From assembly GCF_900101025.1 (NCBI RefSeq), contig NZ_FMUH01000001.1, positions 310,001 through 374,000 of the forward strand: a DNA stretch of 64,000 nucleotides. The letters are read 5' to 3'. Made by a program: the position numbers and the translations under genes. Below are positions 1-9,151 of the stretch, one piece after another. Source of the stretch: Klenkia marina. GTDB lineage: Bacteria; Actinomycetota; Actinomycetes; Mycobacteriales; Geodermatophilaceae. The notes beneath the pieces are model-generated. The model had not been told where the DNA came from, searched no databases, and was given only the letters and a program-made list of their open reading frames with translations. The first letter of the stretch is position 1, and every line of letters begins with the position of its first letter.

Positions 1-743
1 TGCTGAAGACCATCGCCATCGCCGTGGCGATCCTGCTCACCGTCTCCGACGTGAAGGCCCTCGTGGCGTCGTCGGGGTCGATGCCCCTGTCGGTCGTCGC
101 CGGCGTCTTCACCGACTCGGCGCTGATGATGATCCGGGTCGCCGCCCTCACCGGGCTGGTGCTCGCGGTCGCCGACTACGCCGTCGTGCGCTTCCAGCAG
201 ATGAAGAAGCTCAAGATGAGCCACTACGAGATCAAGCAGGAGCACAAGCAGCAGGAGGGTGACCCGCACGTGAAGGGCCACCGCCGCGCCGTCGCGCTCG
301 CCCAGGCGCGCAACCGCATGATGACCGACGTCACCACGGCCGACGTCCTGCTCACCAACCCCACCCACGTCGCCGTGGCGCTGAAGTACTCCCCCGCGTT
401 CGGGGCACCGAAGGTCGTGGCCAAGGGGTCGGGCGAGGTCGCCCGGCGACTGCGCGAGCTGGCCGCCGAGCACGGCGTCCCGCAGGTGCGCGACATCCCG
501 CTCGCCCGTGCGCTGCACGGCAGCTGCGACATCGGCCAGGAGATCCCCCCGCAGCTGTTCACCGCCGTGGCCCGGGTGCTCGCCTTCGTCATGCAGCTGG
601 GCCTCAAGGGCGTGAAGGGCGGGGTGCACCAGCCCGGCTTCACCCCGCCGGACACCGAGGGCCTGCCGGTCGCCGGCCGCCGGCGCGCGACACCGGTCGC
701 CGGCGGGGGCACCGGCGCCGTGGGCGGCGTCGCCGCGGCGTGA
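1..743 (+). CDS. flhB: Flagellar export gate protein FlhB (3' part)
   Basis: C-terminal part of FlhB, the membrane protein that switches the substrate specificity of the flagellar type III export apparatus. The frame is open from base 3, so the start lies upstream of the window. One or two membrane segments are visible (roughly bases 20-200), followed by the cytoplasmic domain. The autocleavage motif N-P-T-H is encoded at 357-368 and is intact, with the usual V-A-V-A-L-K-Y context after it. The family's conserved D-I-P-L-A-R-A-L stretch follows. The C-terminal tail of about 40 residues is Gly/Arg-rich and probably disordered. flhA follows after 64 bases on the same strand, the usual order. 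Identification is secure; only the N-terminal half is missing. Confidence 0.96.
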   Translation, partial: LKTIAIAVAILLTVSDVKALVASSGSMPLSVVAGVFTDSALMMIRVAALTGLVLAVADYAVVRFQQMKKLKMSHYEIKQEHKQQEGDPHVKGHRRAVALAQARNRMMTDVTTADVLLTNPTHVAVALKYSPAFGAPKVVAKGSGEVARRLRELAAEHGVPQVRDIPLARALHGSCDIGQEIPPQLFTAVARVLAFVMQLGLKGVKGGVHQPGFTPPDTEGLPVAGRRRATPVAGGGTGAVGGVAAA

Positions 744-807
744 TCTGCGCGGCCGGTCCGTGACGGGGCGGTCACGGCCACCGGGCCGCCTGCCGATGTA
801 GACCTGC

Positions 808-2841
808 GTGAAGTGGACGACGGCAGCCGTGCCCATCGGCGTGGTGGCGATCGTCCTCATGCTCGTGGTGCCGATGCCGGCGATGCTGCTGGACCTGCTC
901 ATCGGCATCAACATCGCGGCCTCGCTGCTGATCCTGCTGGTCGCGATGTCGATCAAGCGCCCGCTGGACTTCGCCGTCTTCCCCTCGGCCATCCTCATCG
1001 CCACCCTGCTGCGGTTGGCGCTCAACGTCTCCTCGACCCGGCTGGTGCTCTCCGACGGCTACGCCGGCGCCGTCATCGAGGCGTTCGGCCACTTCGTCAT
1101 CGGCGGCTCGCTGGTCGTCGGCCTGGTCGTCTTCCTGATCCTCGTGGTCATCCAGTTCGTGGTCATCACCAAGGGCGCCGAGCGCGTGGCCGAGGTCGGC
1201 GCCCGCTTCACCCTCGACGCGATGCCGGGCAAGCAGATGGCCATCGACGCCGACCTCAACGCCGGCCTCATCACCGAGGCCGAGGCCCGCAAGCGCCGGG
1301 CCGACGTCACCGCCGAGGCCGACTTCTACGGCTCGATGGACGGTGCCAGCAAGTTCGTCAAGGGCGACGCGATCGCCGCGATCATCATCGTGCTGGTCAA
1401 CCTCATCGGTGGGCTGATCATCGGCATGGTCCAGGGCGGGATGAGCGCCGGGGACGCCGTCAGCACCTACTCGCTGCTGGCCGTCGGCGACGGCCTGGTC
1501 TCGATGGTGCCGGCGCTGCTGCTGTCCACCGCCACCGGCATCGTCGTCACCCGCTCGGCCGCCGACGGCGAGCTGGGCCAGGACATGATCGCCCAGCTCG
1601 GCCGCAGGAAGCAGCCGCTGCGCATCGCCGGCGGCGCCCTGCTGGCCCTCGGGCTCATCCCCGGCCTGCCGAAGCTGCCCTTCCTGCTGACGGGCGCGAT
1701 CTTCCTGTTCCTGGCCTCCCGGGTGGACGAGAACCCCCCGGTCGAGGACGAGGCGCCGACCCCCGGTGCCGACGCCCCCTCCCCCGACTCGCCCGAGGCG
1801 ATCGCCGAGAAGATGCGGGTCGACCCGCTCGAGCTCGAGGTGGCCTTCGACCTGGTCGAGCTGGTCGACAGCGCCCGCGGCGGCGACCTGCTCGACCGCG
1901 TGAAGGCACTGCGCCGCAAGGTGGCGATGGACACCGGCCTGGTCATCCCGCTGGTGCGCACCCGCGACAACCTCGACCTGCCCGCCTCCCAGTACGTGGT
2001 GTGGCTCAACGGCGTCCCGGTCGCCAAGGGCACCTCGCCCGCCGGCACCGTGCTGGCCATCGGCGACTCGCTCGACGGCCTGCCCGGCAAGCCCACCCGC
2101 GAGCCGGTGTTCGGGCTGGCCGCCAAGTGGGTGCCCGCCGAGCTGCAGCGCCAGGCCGAGATGGCCGGGGCCACCGTCGTCGACCGCTCCTCGGTCATCA
2201 CCACCCACCTGGCCGAGGTCGTGCGGCAGAACGCCGCGCAGCTGCTGGGCCGCGAGGACGTCAAGCTGCTGCTGGAGATGGTCCGCCGCACGCACCCCGT
2301 CGTCGTCGAGGAGCTCACCGGCGGCGGGCTGTCCCTCGGGCAGGTGCAGCAGGTGCTGCAGGCGCTGCTCGAGGAGGGTGTCTCGATCCGCGACCTGGTG
2401 CGCATCTTCGAGGCGATGTCCCTGCGGGCCAAGACCGGCTCGGACCTCGACAGCCTGGTCGAGGCCGCCCGCGGCGCGCTGGGCCCGGCGATCAGCCACC
2501 CCTACGTCACCGCCGACGAGAAGCTCTACGTCATGACCCTGGACCCCGGCTTCGAGCAGCGCCTGCTCTCGGCGGTCCGGCAGGGCGAGCAGGGTGCCGT
2601 GCTGGCGCTGGACGCCGGCATGGTCGACGCCCTGGCCCGCGGCGCGAGCGACCTGCTCGACGACGCCGAGAAGCTGGGCATCACCGCCCTGCTCGTCTGC
2701 TCCCCCCAGGTGCGCCCCGCGCTGTCCCGGCTCATGCGCCAGGTCGTCGCCCGCTGCACCGTCATCTCGTACGCGGAGGTCTCGTGTACGGCCCAGATCG
2801 AGACGATCGGAGTGGTGAACGGTGCCGTCGCCCTCGCCTGA
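808..2841 (+). CDS. flhA: Flagellar export gate protein FlhA
   Basis: FlhA (677 aa, normal family length) is the inner-membrane component of the flagellar protein export gate. It carries the cytoplasmic ring that docks chaperone-substrate complexes and couples export to the proton gradient. The N-terminal half holds about eight membrane segments. The conserved cytoplasmic loop with D-G-A-S-K-F-V-K-G-D-A-I-A, which contains charged residues known to matter for export, is present. The soluble C-terminal domain starts after an acidic Pro-rich linker near residue 310. The start chosen is a GTG (GTG AAG TGG); the ribosome site in front is weak. The downstream FlhF-like gene starts inside the last 20 bases, indicating translational coupling. 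Confidence 0.97.
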   Translation: MKWTTAAVPIGVVAIVLMLVVPMPAMLLDLLIGINIAASLLILLVAMSIKRPLDFAVFPSAILIATLLRLALNVSSTRLVLSDGYAGAVIEAFGHFVIGGSLVVGLVVFLILVVIQFVVITKGAERVAEVGARFTLDAMPGKQMAIDADLNAGLITEAEARKRRADVTAEADFYGSMDGASKFVKGDAIAAIIIVLVNLIGGLIIGMVQGGMSAGDAVSTYSLLAVGDGLVSMVPALLLSTATGIVVTRSAADGELGQDMIAQLGRRKQPLRIAGGALLALGLIPGLPKLPFLLTGAIFLFLASRVDENPPVEDEAPTPGADAPSPDSPEAIAEKMRVDPLELEVAFDLVELVDSARGGDLLDRVKALRRKVAMDTGLVIPLVRTRDNLDLPASQYVVWLNGVPVAKGTSPAGTVLAIGDSLDGLPGKPTREPVFGLAAKWVPAELQRQAEMAGATVVDRSSVITTHLAEVVRQNAAQLLGREDVKLLLEMVRRTHPVVVEELTGGGLSLGQVQQVLQALLEEGVSIRDLVRIFEAMSLRAKTGSDLDSLVEAARGALGPAISHPYVTADEKLYVMTLDPGFEQRLLSAVRQGEQGAVLALDAGMVDALARGASDLLDDAEKLGITALLVCSPQVRPALSRLMRQVVARCTVISYAEVSCTAQIETIGVVNGAVALA

Positions 2842-5800
2842 GCCGCCCGCGGGCACCACCCGGGACGAGGCCATCGCCGCCGCCCGCGCCCAGTACGGGC
2901 CCGGCGTGCGCATCCGCGGCGTCCGTCGCATCCGCAGCGGCGGGGTCGCCGGGTTCTTCAGCCAGGAGCGGTACGTCGCCGACGTGGTGCTGCCGGCCGG
3001 GGACGACGACCCGCGTGCCGCCGCGCCCACCCCCCGCGGTGCGGCACCGACGTCCACCGGTCGGCCCGCCGTCGCCCCGGCCCGGGCCGCCACCCCCACG
3101 GTCGTCGCCGAGGTGCCGGCTGCGCGGCTGACCCAGGCCGAGACGATGTCGCAGTGGCCGTCCTCCGGTCTGTCCGTGGACGACCTGCTCGAGGTCGCCC
3201 TGCAGGTGCGCGACGCCCAGCGGGCCGCCGACGAGACGCCCACCGGCGTGCTGCCCGTGGTCGACCCGGTCGACGAGCTGGCCGACCTGCTGGGCGCCGG
3301 CGGCGTCGAGCAGGTGGCCACCTACTCCCCCGCCTCGCTGGCCCGGCCCGGCGCGCAGCGGCAGGAGGCCCCCCGCCCCGCCGATGCCCGCCGGCCCGCG
3401 GCCCGACCCACCGCGCCCCCGCGCGCCCCGATCGCCACCCGCCGCGAGCCCGAGCCGCCCGCGCCGGCCGCCCCTGCCTGGGAGCGCACCACCCGTGCGG
3501 CCGCCCCGGTCGACCTCCACGCCGAGGACCACCGCGCCGAGGACCACCGCGCCGAGGACCCCGCGACCGAGGCGACCCCGTCCGTGGACGACGCCGCCCC
3601 GGACGTCACCCCGCCCTCGCCCTTCGCCGCGGCCCTCATGCGCGTGGTGACCCAGGACGACGAGGTCCAGGCCGCCGTGGCCGACGTCGAGCAGCAGCAG
3701 GAGGAGCAGCGGGTGGCCGCGCAGCAGGACGAGCAGCCCACGACCGAGCGCCAGGACGCACCCCGGGGGCGGTCTGCCGCGGTGCGGGCCGCTGCGCTGC
3801 GCGCCGAGGCCGAGGCCGTCGCCACCGCCCGCGCCGGGATCGACCGGGCCGAGGCCGCCGTGGCCGCCGCCGTCGAGACGTCCGTCGCGGTGCTGCCGGC
3901 CGCCGTCGAGGCCGCCCCGGCCACCCGCACCGCCGAGGAGCGGCGGGCCGCGGCCCGGGCCCGCGCGGAGGCCCGTCGCGCCGCCCGCACCCCCCGTCCG
4001 GCCACCACCCGCACCCGGCCGGCGGCCCAGGCCGGGACGGTGTCCCCGGCGGGGACGGCAGCCCCGGCCGCGTCGGCGCCCGAGGCCGTGGCGGAGGCCG
4101 TGGTCGAGGCAGAGGCCGTGGTGGAGGCCGTGGTGGAGGCCGTGGTGGAGGCAGAGGTCGTGGTCGAGGCAGAGGTCGTCGCAGACGCCGTGCCCGCGAC
4201 CGGGCCGGTCCCGCCGGCCGTCGTCACCGTCGACGGCCAGCCCGTCTGGGACGCCACCAGCGTGATCGAGCTGGCCCCCCGCGCCGGGATGCCGGCGGCC
4301 GCCAAGCGTCCGCCCGCCCCTGCCCCGACCCGTCCGGCGAAGCCAACCCGGTCCCTCGCGCCCGCCTCCGCCACCGCGGCGGCGAGCCCGGCCCCGGCCG
4401 CGGCCGCCACCCCTTCCCCGGCCCCGACCCCGGCCCCGACCAAGGTCACCTCCGCCCGGGCCGGCGCTGCCGCGCTGCGGGAGGCCGCCATCCGGGCCGC
4501 TGGTGAGCTGGCGGAGAAGCACGTCACCGCCGGCCGCACCGCCCCGGACCTGCTCGACGAGTTCATCGACGCGGAGCTGGCCGGGGCTGCCGCAGCTCCG
4601 CGCGCCAGCTCGTCGCCTGCTGCCGCTGCGCCCACCGGGTCGACCGGGTCCACAGGTGTACCGCTCGCCGACCGGGCCGCCCGGCTGCGGTCGGTGCTGG
4701 CCGCAGCCACCCCGCTGGCGGAGCTGCCGGCAGGGTCCGGCGGTGCCGAGCGCCCGGTGCGTCGCCTGCTGCCCGCCGTGCCCCCCGCGACCGCGTCCGC
4801 CGACGCCGACCAGACGGCCACCGAGGCCGAGCGCACCGCCGCGCAGGCTGCGGCGGACGACGCCGCTCGGGTGCGGGCCGTGGCCGACGAGGCCGCCGCC
4901 GAGCAGGCCCGCGTCGAGGCCCAGCGCGCCGAGGCCGCCCGCGTCGAGGCCGAGCGCGTCGAGGCCGCCCGTGTCGAGGCCGCCCGCGTCGAGGCCCAGC
5001 GCGCCGAGGCCGCCCGGGTCGAGGCCCAGCGCGCCGAGGCCGCCCGGGTCGAGGCCCAGCGCGCCGAGGCCGCGCGGGTCGAGGCCGAGCGCGTCGAGGC
5101 CGCCCGGGCCGAGGCCGAGCGGGTCGAGGCCGCCCGGGTCGAGGCCGAGCGGGTCGCAGCGCTGCAGGCCGAAGCCCGTCGCGTGGCCGCCGCCGAGCAG
5201 GCAGCAGCCGAGCAGGCAGCAGCCGAGCGGGCAGCTGCCGAGGCGGCTCGGGTCGAGGCCCGGCGTGCCGAGGCCCAGCGGACCGAGGCCGCGCGGATCG
5301 AGGCCGCGCGGATCGACGCGGAGCGCCGGGCCGTGGAGCGTGCGGCGGCGGAGGAGGCCCGCATCGAGGCCGAGCGCGCCGAGGCCCGTCGGTTGGCCGC
5401 TGCCCGCAGCGCGGCGCTCGAGGCGGCTCGCGCCGAAGCGGCCCGCGTCGAGGCCGAGCGGCTCGAGGCCGCCCGCGTCGAGGCCGAGCGACTCGAGGTC
5501 GCCCGCATCGAGACCGAGCGTCTCGCCGAGCTGGCCGTGGCTGCACAGGTCGATGCCGAGCCGGTGCGCGAGCTGCGCGCGGTGGGTGCCGAGCCGGCCG
5601 AGGACGGCGGTCGTCGCCGCACCCGGGCCGAGCGCCGAGTGGCTGCCGAGGCCGCCCGCGACCGCTCCGCCGAGGTCACCGCGCTGCCGACGACCGCCCT
5701 CCCCGAGGACCGGCCCGCGACCCGCGTCCAGCGCACCGACGACGCCGTCGAGGTCGCCGCGGCCCGCGTCGCCGAGGTCACCGAGGCCCCGGCCGTCGAC

Positions 5801-7324
5801 CCCCTGTGGGGCACCCTGGTGGCTCGTCCCGTCGAGGCCGCCGACAGCGGTCGGCACCGCGGTGCTGCAGCGCACCGCCGGCTGGACACCGTCGAGTCGC
5901 CCGCGGTGACCGCCGATGAACAGCCGGCCGGGGCCGCCGCCGTCCACGCGGTCGCGACGACCCCGACGTCGCCGTCGCCGTCGACCGTCCCGGGTCCCAG
6001 CACGGCGCAGACGTACACGGCCGGGTCGCGCTACGACGAGATCCTCTTCGGCTCCCCGCGGACCACGGCCCGCCCGGCGGCGTCGGAGGCCCTCGAGGCC
6101 CTGCGGGCCGCAGCGCTCGCCGGCGGGGTGACCGGGCCGCGTCGCCGTCGCGCCGAGGACGCCGGGCGGCACCGCACGCTGCCGACCCAGGTCGACATGC
6201 CCGCGGTCGGCGCCGCGCGGCTCACCGCGCTCGACGACCCGTCCGAGGCCACCTCGGGCTTCATCGAGGTGCTGCAGGCCATCGCCGACAGCGACTTCGT
6301 GAGCGAGCCGGCGCCCGAGGCGCCGCTGTTGGCCGCCGAGGTGTCCGGCGTCCTGGTGCAGGAGATGGCGCACGAGATGGCGGCGGGCATGGCCGAGGAG
6401 CTGGCCCGCACCGCCAGCGACCCGGCACCCCTGCCGGCCGACGGCACCTCGGTGCTGCCTGCGCTCGAGGGTCTGGTCCCGTCGTCGTCGCCGCGCGTGC
6501 GGGGTCACCGCCCGCCGGTGCCGGTGTCCTCCACGCGGACGCGGTCGCTGCCGCCGCACCCGTCCACCCGCATGCGCGGCGTCCGGGGCACCGACGACAG
6601 CGACGGCTGGGCGACCATCACCCATCTCGTGCCGGTCGCCGACGACCCGGCCCCGGCCGAGGGCGCCGCGGGGCTCGCCGCCCTCGGCGTGCCCGCCTCG
6701 GTGCTGGGCGCCGACTTCGCCGCCGAGGCCGGGCGCCGCGGCACCTTCGCCGCGCTGGCGTCGGCGCTGGGCCGTGCCCTGCCCGCCGCTCCCGCGCTCC
6801 CCGCCGAGCCCGGCGACGTGCTGGTGGTCGTGGGCCCGGGCGCCGAGGCCCTGACCGCCGCCCGCGGTCTGGCCCTGGCCCTGCGGCTGGACCCCGCTCG
6901 CGTGCAGTGGTGCACGCGGGGGCCGCTGGCCGGGCTCGTGCCCGACGACGTCCAGGTGCCCGGTGCCGCTGCGGCAGCCGAGCGCCGCGCCGTCGCCGCG
7001 GCGGCCGACGTCCCGACCGTCGTGGCGGTCGACGTCCCCCTCGGTGACGCCGGTGGCGCCTGGGCTGCCCAGATGGTGCAGGCCTGGGCCGGCACGGCCG
7101 TGTGGGCGGTCCTGGACTCCACCCGCAAGCCCGGTGCCCTCCGCAGCTGGCTGGCCGACCTGCCGCGGGTGGACGCCGTCGTGGTCACCGACACCGACTC
7201 CGCGCCCGACCCGGCTGCGCTGCTGGACGGCCTGTCCGTGCCGGTCGCCGTCGTCGACGGCGCCCGGGCCACGCCGCACCGCTGGGCCGCGCTGCTCTGC
7301 GAGCGGTTGGCCGGTCGCCGATGA
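2822..7324 (+). CDS. FlhF-like protein with long Ala/Glu/Arg coiled-coil insert and degenerate GTPase domain
   Basis: A 1500-residue protein in the flhF position (right after flhA, overlapping it by 20 bases; GTG start). Residues about 12-60 resemble the N-terminal B domain of FlhF: D-E-A-I-A-A-A-R-A-Q-Y-G-P-G-V then R-R-I-R-S-G-G-V-A-G-F-F. Residues about 60-1240 are low complexity: Pro/Ala-rich stretches, a V-V-E-A repeat (about 420-455) and a long helical E-A-A-R-V-E-A-Q-R-A repeat (about 690-910) that should form a coiled coil. The last 230 residues have the layout of an SRP-type NG domain, but the P-loop position reads G-P-G-A-E-A-L-T-A with no GK[ST], and the D-T-A-G and TK-x-D motifs are replaced. 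FlhF normally directs flagellar placement; this one probably cannot hydrolyse GTP. The family link rests on position and partial motifs. Confidence 0.75.
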   Translation: MPSPSPEPPAGTTRDEAIAAARAQYGPGVRIRGVRRIRSGGVAGFFSQERYVADVVLPAGDDDPRAAAPTPRGAAPTSTGRPAVAPARAATPTVVAEVPAARLTQAETMSQWPSSGLSVDDLLEVALQVRDAQRAADETPTGVLPVVDPVDELADLLGAGGVEQVATYSPASLARPGAQRQEAPRPADARRPAARPTAPPRAPIATRREPEPPAPAAPAWERTTRAAAPVDLHAEDHRAEDHRAEDPATEATPSVDDAAPDVTPPSPFAAALMRVVTQDDEVQAAVADVEQQQEEQRVAAQQDEQPTTERQDAPRGRSAAVRAAALRAEAEAVATARAGIDRAEAAVAAAVETSVAVLPAAVEAAPATRTAEERRAAARARAEARRAARTPRPATTRTRPAAQAGTVSPAGTAAPAASAPEAVAEAVVEAEAVVEAVVEAVVEAEVVVEAEVVADAVPATGPVPPAVVTVDGQPVWDATSVIELAPRAGMPAAAKRPPAPAPTRPAKPTRSLAPASATAAASPAPAAAATPSPAPTPAPTKVTSARAGAAALREAAIRAAGELAEKHVTAGRTAPDLLDEFIDAELAGAAAAPRASSSPAAAAPTGSTGSTGVPLADRAARLRSVLAAATPLAELPAGSGGAERPVRRLLPAVPPATASADADQTATEAERTAAQAAADDAARVRAVADEAAAEQARVEAQRAEAARVEAERVEAARVEAARVEAQRAEAARVEAQRAEAARVEAQRAEAARVEAERVEAARAEAERVEAARVEAERVAALQAEARRVAAAEQAAAEQAAAERAAAEAARVEARRAEAQRTEAARIEAARIDAERRAVERAAAEEARIEAERAEARRLAAARSAALEAARAEAARVEAERLEAARVEAERLEVARIETERLAELAVAAQVDAEPVRELRAVGAEPAEDGGRRRTRAERRVAAEAARDRSAEVTALPTTALPEDRPATRVQRTDDAVEVAAARVAEVTEAPAVDPLWGTLVARPVEAADSGRHRGAAAHRRLDTVESPAVTADEQPAGAAAVHAVATTPTSPSPSTVPGPSTAQTYTAGSRYDEILFGSPRTTARPAASEALEALRAAALAGGVTGPRRRRAEDAGRHRTLPTQVDMPAVGAARLTALDDPSEATSGFIEVLQAIADSDFVSEPAPEAPLLAAEVSGVLVQEMAHEMAAGMAEELARTASDPAPLPADGTSVLPALEGLVPSSSPRVRGHRPPVPVSSTRTRSLPPHPSTRMRGVRGTDDSDGWATITHLVPVADDPAPAEGAAGLAALGVPASVLGADFAAEAGRRGTFAALASALGRALPAAPALPAEPGDVLVVVGPGAEALTAARGLALALRLDPARVQWCTRGPLAGLVPDDVQVPGAAAAAERRAVAAAADVPTVVAVDVPLGDAGGAWAAQMVQAWAGTAVWAVLDSTRKPGALRSWLADLPRVDAVVVTDTDSAPDPAALLDGLSVPVAVVDGARATPHRWAALLCERLAGRR
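4081..4180 (+). repeat. In-frame V-V-E-A repeat inside the FlhF-like gene
   Basis: Short degenerate tandem repeats built on gaggccgtggtg and gaggcagaggtcgtg, giving a run of V-V-E-A / A-V-V-E-A units. The reading frame is kept throughout, so the array can expand or contract without breaking the gene. Confidence 0.8.
4905..5160 (+). repeat. 30-base tandem repeats encoding a charged helical repeat
   Basis: A tandem array with a 30-base period, clearest at 4982-5071 where three near-identical units encode R-V-E-A-Q-R-A-E-A-A. Diverged units continue on both sides to about 5550. Period and composition favour a continuous charged alpha-helix or coiled coil of variable length. Confidence 0.85.
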
Positions 7325-7560
7325 GCCCGCTGCGCTGGGACGTCCTCGGCGCAGCGCTGCTCTTCGCCGTCCCCGTCCTGCTCCTGGGTGCGGTGGGCAC
7401 GCTGGACACCGACGACGTGCTCGACCGTCTGCCGTGGTGCCTGCTCGCCGGCTGGGTGGCCAGCTCGCTGCTGCGCGCCGTCCTCCCGGCGCCGAAGCCC
7501 GAGCCGCGGGCACACCGACCGCGTCCTCGGCCCGCCGTGGAGGCCGAGGCCGAGGCCTGA
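7321..7560 (+). CDS. Small two-helix membrane protein at the end of the flagellar operon
   Basis: A 79-residue protein whose ATG overlaps the stop of the FlhF-like gene (ATGA), so it is almost certainly translated by coupling. Two hydrophobic segments (about residues 8-25 and 38-55) are separated by a short D-rich loop. The tail is basic and Pro-rich and ends in E-A-E-A-E-A. I recognise no family. Its place as last gene of the flagellar operon suggests a role linked to flagellar assembly or to the FlhF-like protein, but this is inference. It could also be a general small membrane protein carried along by the operon. Confidence 0.7.
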   Translation: MSPLRWDVLGAALLFAVPVLLLGAVGTLDTDDVLDRLPWCLLAGWVASSLLRAVLPAPKPEPRAHRPRPRPAVEAEAEA

Positions 7561-7625
7561 CCCCTGGCCCACCGGGTGTCGTCGACGACGGCCAGGGGGT
7601 GCACGGACGCCCGTCCTGCACCCCC
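7561..7625. terminator. Overlapping hairpins between convergent operons
   Basis: Two hairpins fill the space between the flagellar operon and the convergent phoH gene. The first pairs cccctggcc (7561-7569) with ggccagggg (7590-7598) and has an inner gtcgtcgacgac palindrome. The second pairs gggggtgca (7595-7603) with tgcaccccc (7617-7625). They share bases 7595-7598, so they cannot form fully at the same time. Probably a bidirectional terminator; no U-run, as is common in this GC range. Confidence 0.6.
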
Positions 7626-7641
7626 GGCCGACGCGGCGGGG

Positions 7642-8937
7642 TCAGAGGGGGATGTCCTCCAGCATCTCGGTGACCAGCGCGGCGATCGGCGAGCGCTCCG
7701 AGCGGGTCAGCGTCACGTGCGCGAACAACGGGTGACCCTTGAGCGCCTCGATGACCGCGGTGACGCCGTCGTGCCGCCCTACCCGCAGGTTGTCCCGCTG
7801 CGCGACGTCGTGGGTCAGCACCACGCGGGAGTTGGTGCCCAGCCGCGACAGCACGGTGAGCAGCACCCCGCGCTCGAGCGACTGCGCCTCGTCGACGATC
7901 ACGAACGAGTCGTGCAGCGAGCGCCCGCGGATGTGGGTCAGCGGCAGCACCTCGATGAGGCCGCGGGCCAGAATCTCGGTGACCACCTCGCTGCTCACCA
8001 GCGCGCCGAGGGTGTCGAACACCGCCTGCGCCCAGGGCGCCATCTTCTCGCCCTCCGAACCGGGCAGGTAGCCCAGCTCCTGGCCGCCGACGGCGTAGAG
8101 CGGCCGGAAGATGACCACCTTCTTGTGCGCCCGGCGCTCCATCACCGACTCCAGGCCCGCGCAGAGCGCCAGCGCCGACTTGCCGGTGCCGGCCCGGCCG
8201 CCCATCGAGACGATGCCGACCTCGGGGTCCAGCAGCAGGTCCAGCGCGATGCGCTGCTCGGCCGAGCGCCCGTGCAGGCCGAACGCCTCGCGGTCACCCC
8301 GCACCAGCTTGACGTGCTTGTCGGCGGTGACCCGGCCCAGCGCCGAGCCGCGGGAGGACAGCAGCACCAGCCCGGTGTGCGTGGGCAGCTCGGCGGCGTC
8401 GGGCAGGAACAGGGTGCCGCCGTCGTACAGCGCCGAGATCTCCTCCTCGGACAGCGACAGCTCGGCCATCCCGGTCCAGCCCTGGTCGACCGCGCCCAGA
8501 CCGCGGTACTCGTCGGTCTCCAGGCCCACCGCGGCGGCCTTGACCCGCAGCGGGACGTCCTTGGTCACCAGGCAGACGTCACGGCCCTCGGCGCGCAGGT
8601 TGAGCGCGACCACCATGATCCGGCTGTCGTTGCTGTCGTTGCGGAACCCGGCCGGGAGCACCGAGGCGTCGGAGTGGTTGAGCTCCACGTGCAGGGTGCC
8701 GCCCTCGTCGCCGACCGGTACGGGCGCGTCGAGCCGGCCGTGCTGGACCCGCAGGTCGTCCAGGGTGCGCAGCGTCTGCCGGGCGAACCAGCCGAGCTCC
8801 GCGTGGTGCCGCTTCTCCTCCAGTTCCCCGATGACCACGAGGGGGACGACGACGTCGTGCGGACCGAAGCGGGCCAGGGCGCCCGGGTCGGAGAGCAGGA
8901 CGGAGGTGTCGAGGACGTACGTGCGGCGATCGCTCAC
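7642..8937 (-). CDS. phoH2: PhoH2-type PIN-domain ribonuclease / PhoH ATPase
   Basis: A 431-residue protein with an N-terminal PIN nuclease domain (about 5-140; starts [12 protein letters not shown] with the first catalytic Asp, and later D-S-N-D-S-R-I and T-K-D) and a C-terminal PhoH P-loop ATPase (Walker A G-R-A-G-T-G-K-S near residue 247; Walker B-like V-I-V-D-E-A-Q-S). This is the layout of M. tuberculosis PhoH2 (Rv1095), characterised as a sequence-specific RNA helicase and RNase and part of a toxin-antitoxin pair in mycobacteria. I see no small antitoxin ORF directly upstream here. GTG start at 8937. Cytoplasmic; the role in RNA turnover is inferred from the family. Confidence 0.93.
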   Translation of the reverse strand: MSDRRTYVLDTSVLLSDPGALARFGPHDVVVPLVVIGELEEKRHHAELGWFARQTLRTLDDLRVQHGRLDAPVPVGDEGGTLHVELNHSDASVLPAGFRNDSNDSRIMVVALNLRAEGRDVCLVTKDVPLRVKAAAVGLETDEYRGLGAVDQGWTGMAELSLSEEEISALYDGGTLFLPDAAELPTHTGLVLLSSRGSALGRVTADKHVKLVRGDREAFGLHGRSAEQRIALDLLLDPEVGIVSMGGRAGTGKSALALCAGLESVMERRAHKKVVIFRPLYAVGGQELGYLPGSEGEKMAPWAQAVFDTLGALVSSEVVTEILARGLIEVLPLTHIRGRSLHDSFVIVDEAQSLERGVLLTVLSRLGTNSRVVLTHDVAQRDNLRVGRHDGVTAVIEALKGHPLFAHVTLTRSERSPIAALVTEMLEDIPL

Positions 8938-9055
8938 GGTCGACTCCTGGGGAGGCGCAGGACGCGCCCCTCATCGAAGGTGGCCGGGCCCCGGCGCAGA
9001 GGCCGTGGACCGGCCCCCTGGCTCGACGACGTGCATCGGACCAACCGGGCCTCCC

Positions 9056-9084
9056 GTGTCCGGGGAGGCGGGCTCCCCTGACAC
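9056..9084 (-). terminator. Candidate terminator hairpin downstream of the ABC permease
   Basis: Inverted repeat gtgtc-c-ggggag (9056-9067) with ctcccc-t-gacac (9073-9084), loop five bases. It lies about 70 bases past the permease stop and before phoH. The rest of the 8938-9151 gap shows no other structure I can support and must hold the phoH promoter. Confidence 0.45.
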
Positions 9085-9151
9085 CGACGACGGTAGGCCC
9101 GCGACGTGTCGTGCGGGTGACAGGACACCCCGAGTCACCCGACGGAGTTGT

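Noticed and set aside
772-3321. 849-residue minus-strand frame opposite flhA
   Set aside because: No recognisable domain; flhA on the other strand is certain. Typical antisense shadow in high-GC DNA.
2762-7621. 1619-residue open frame on the minus strand opposite the FlhF-like gene
   Set aside because: Gly/Arg/Ala/His composition without motifs. It is a shadow of the repeat-rich, GC-biased plus-strand gene, which has the flagellar context and N-terminal motif.
7576-9081. 501-residue plus-strand frame opposite phoH2
   Set aside because: No domain; PhoH2 motifs on the minus strand are unambiguous.
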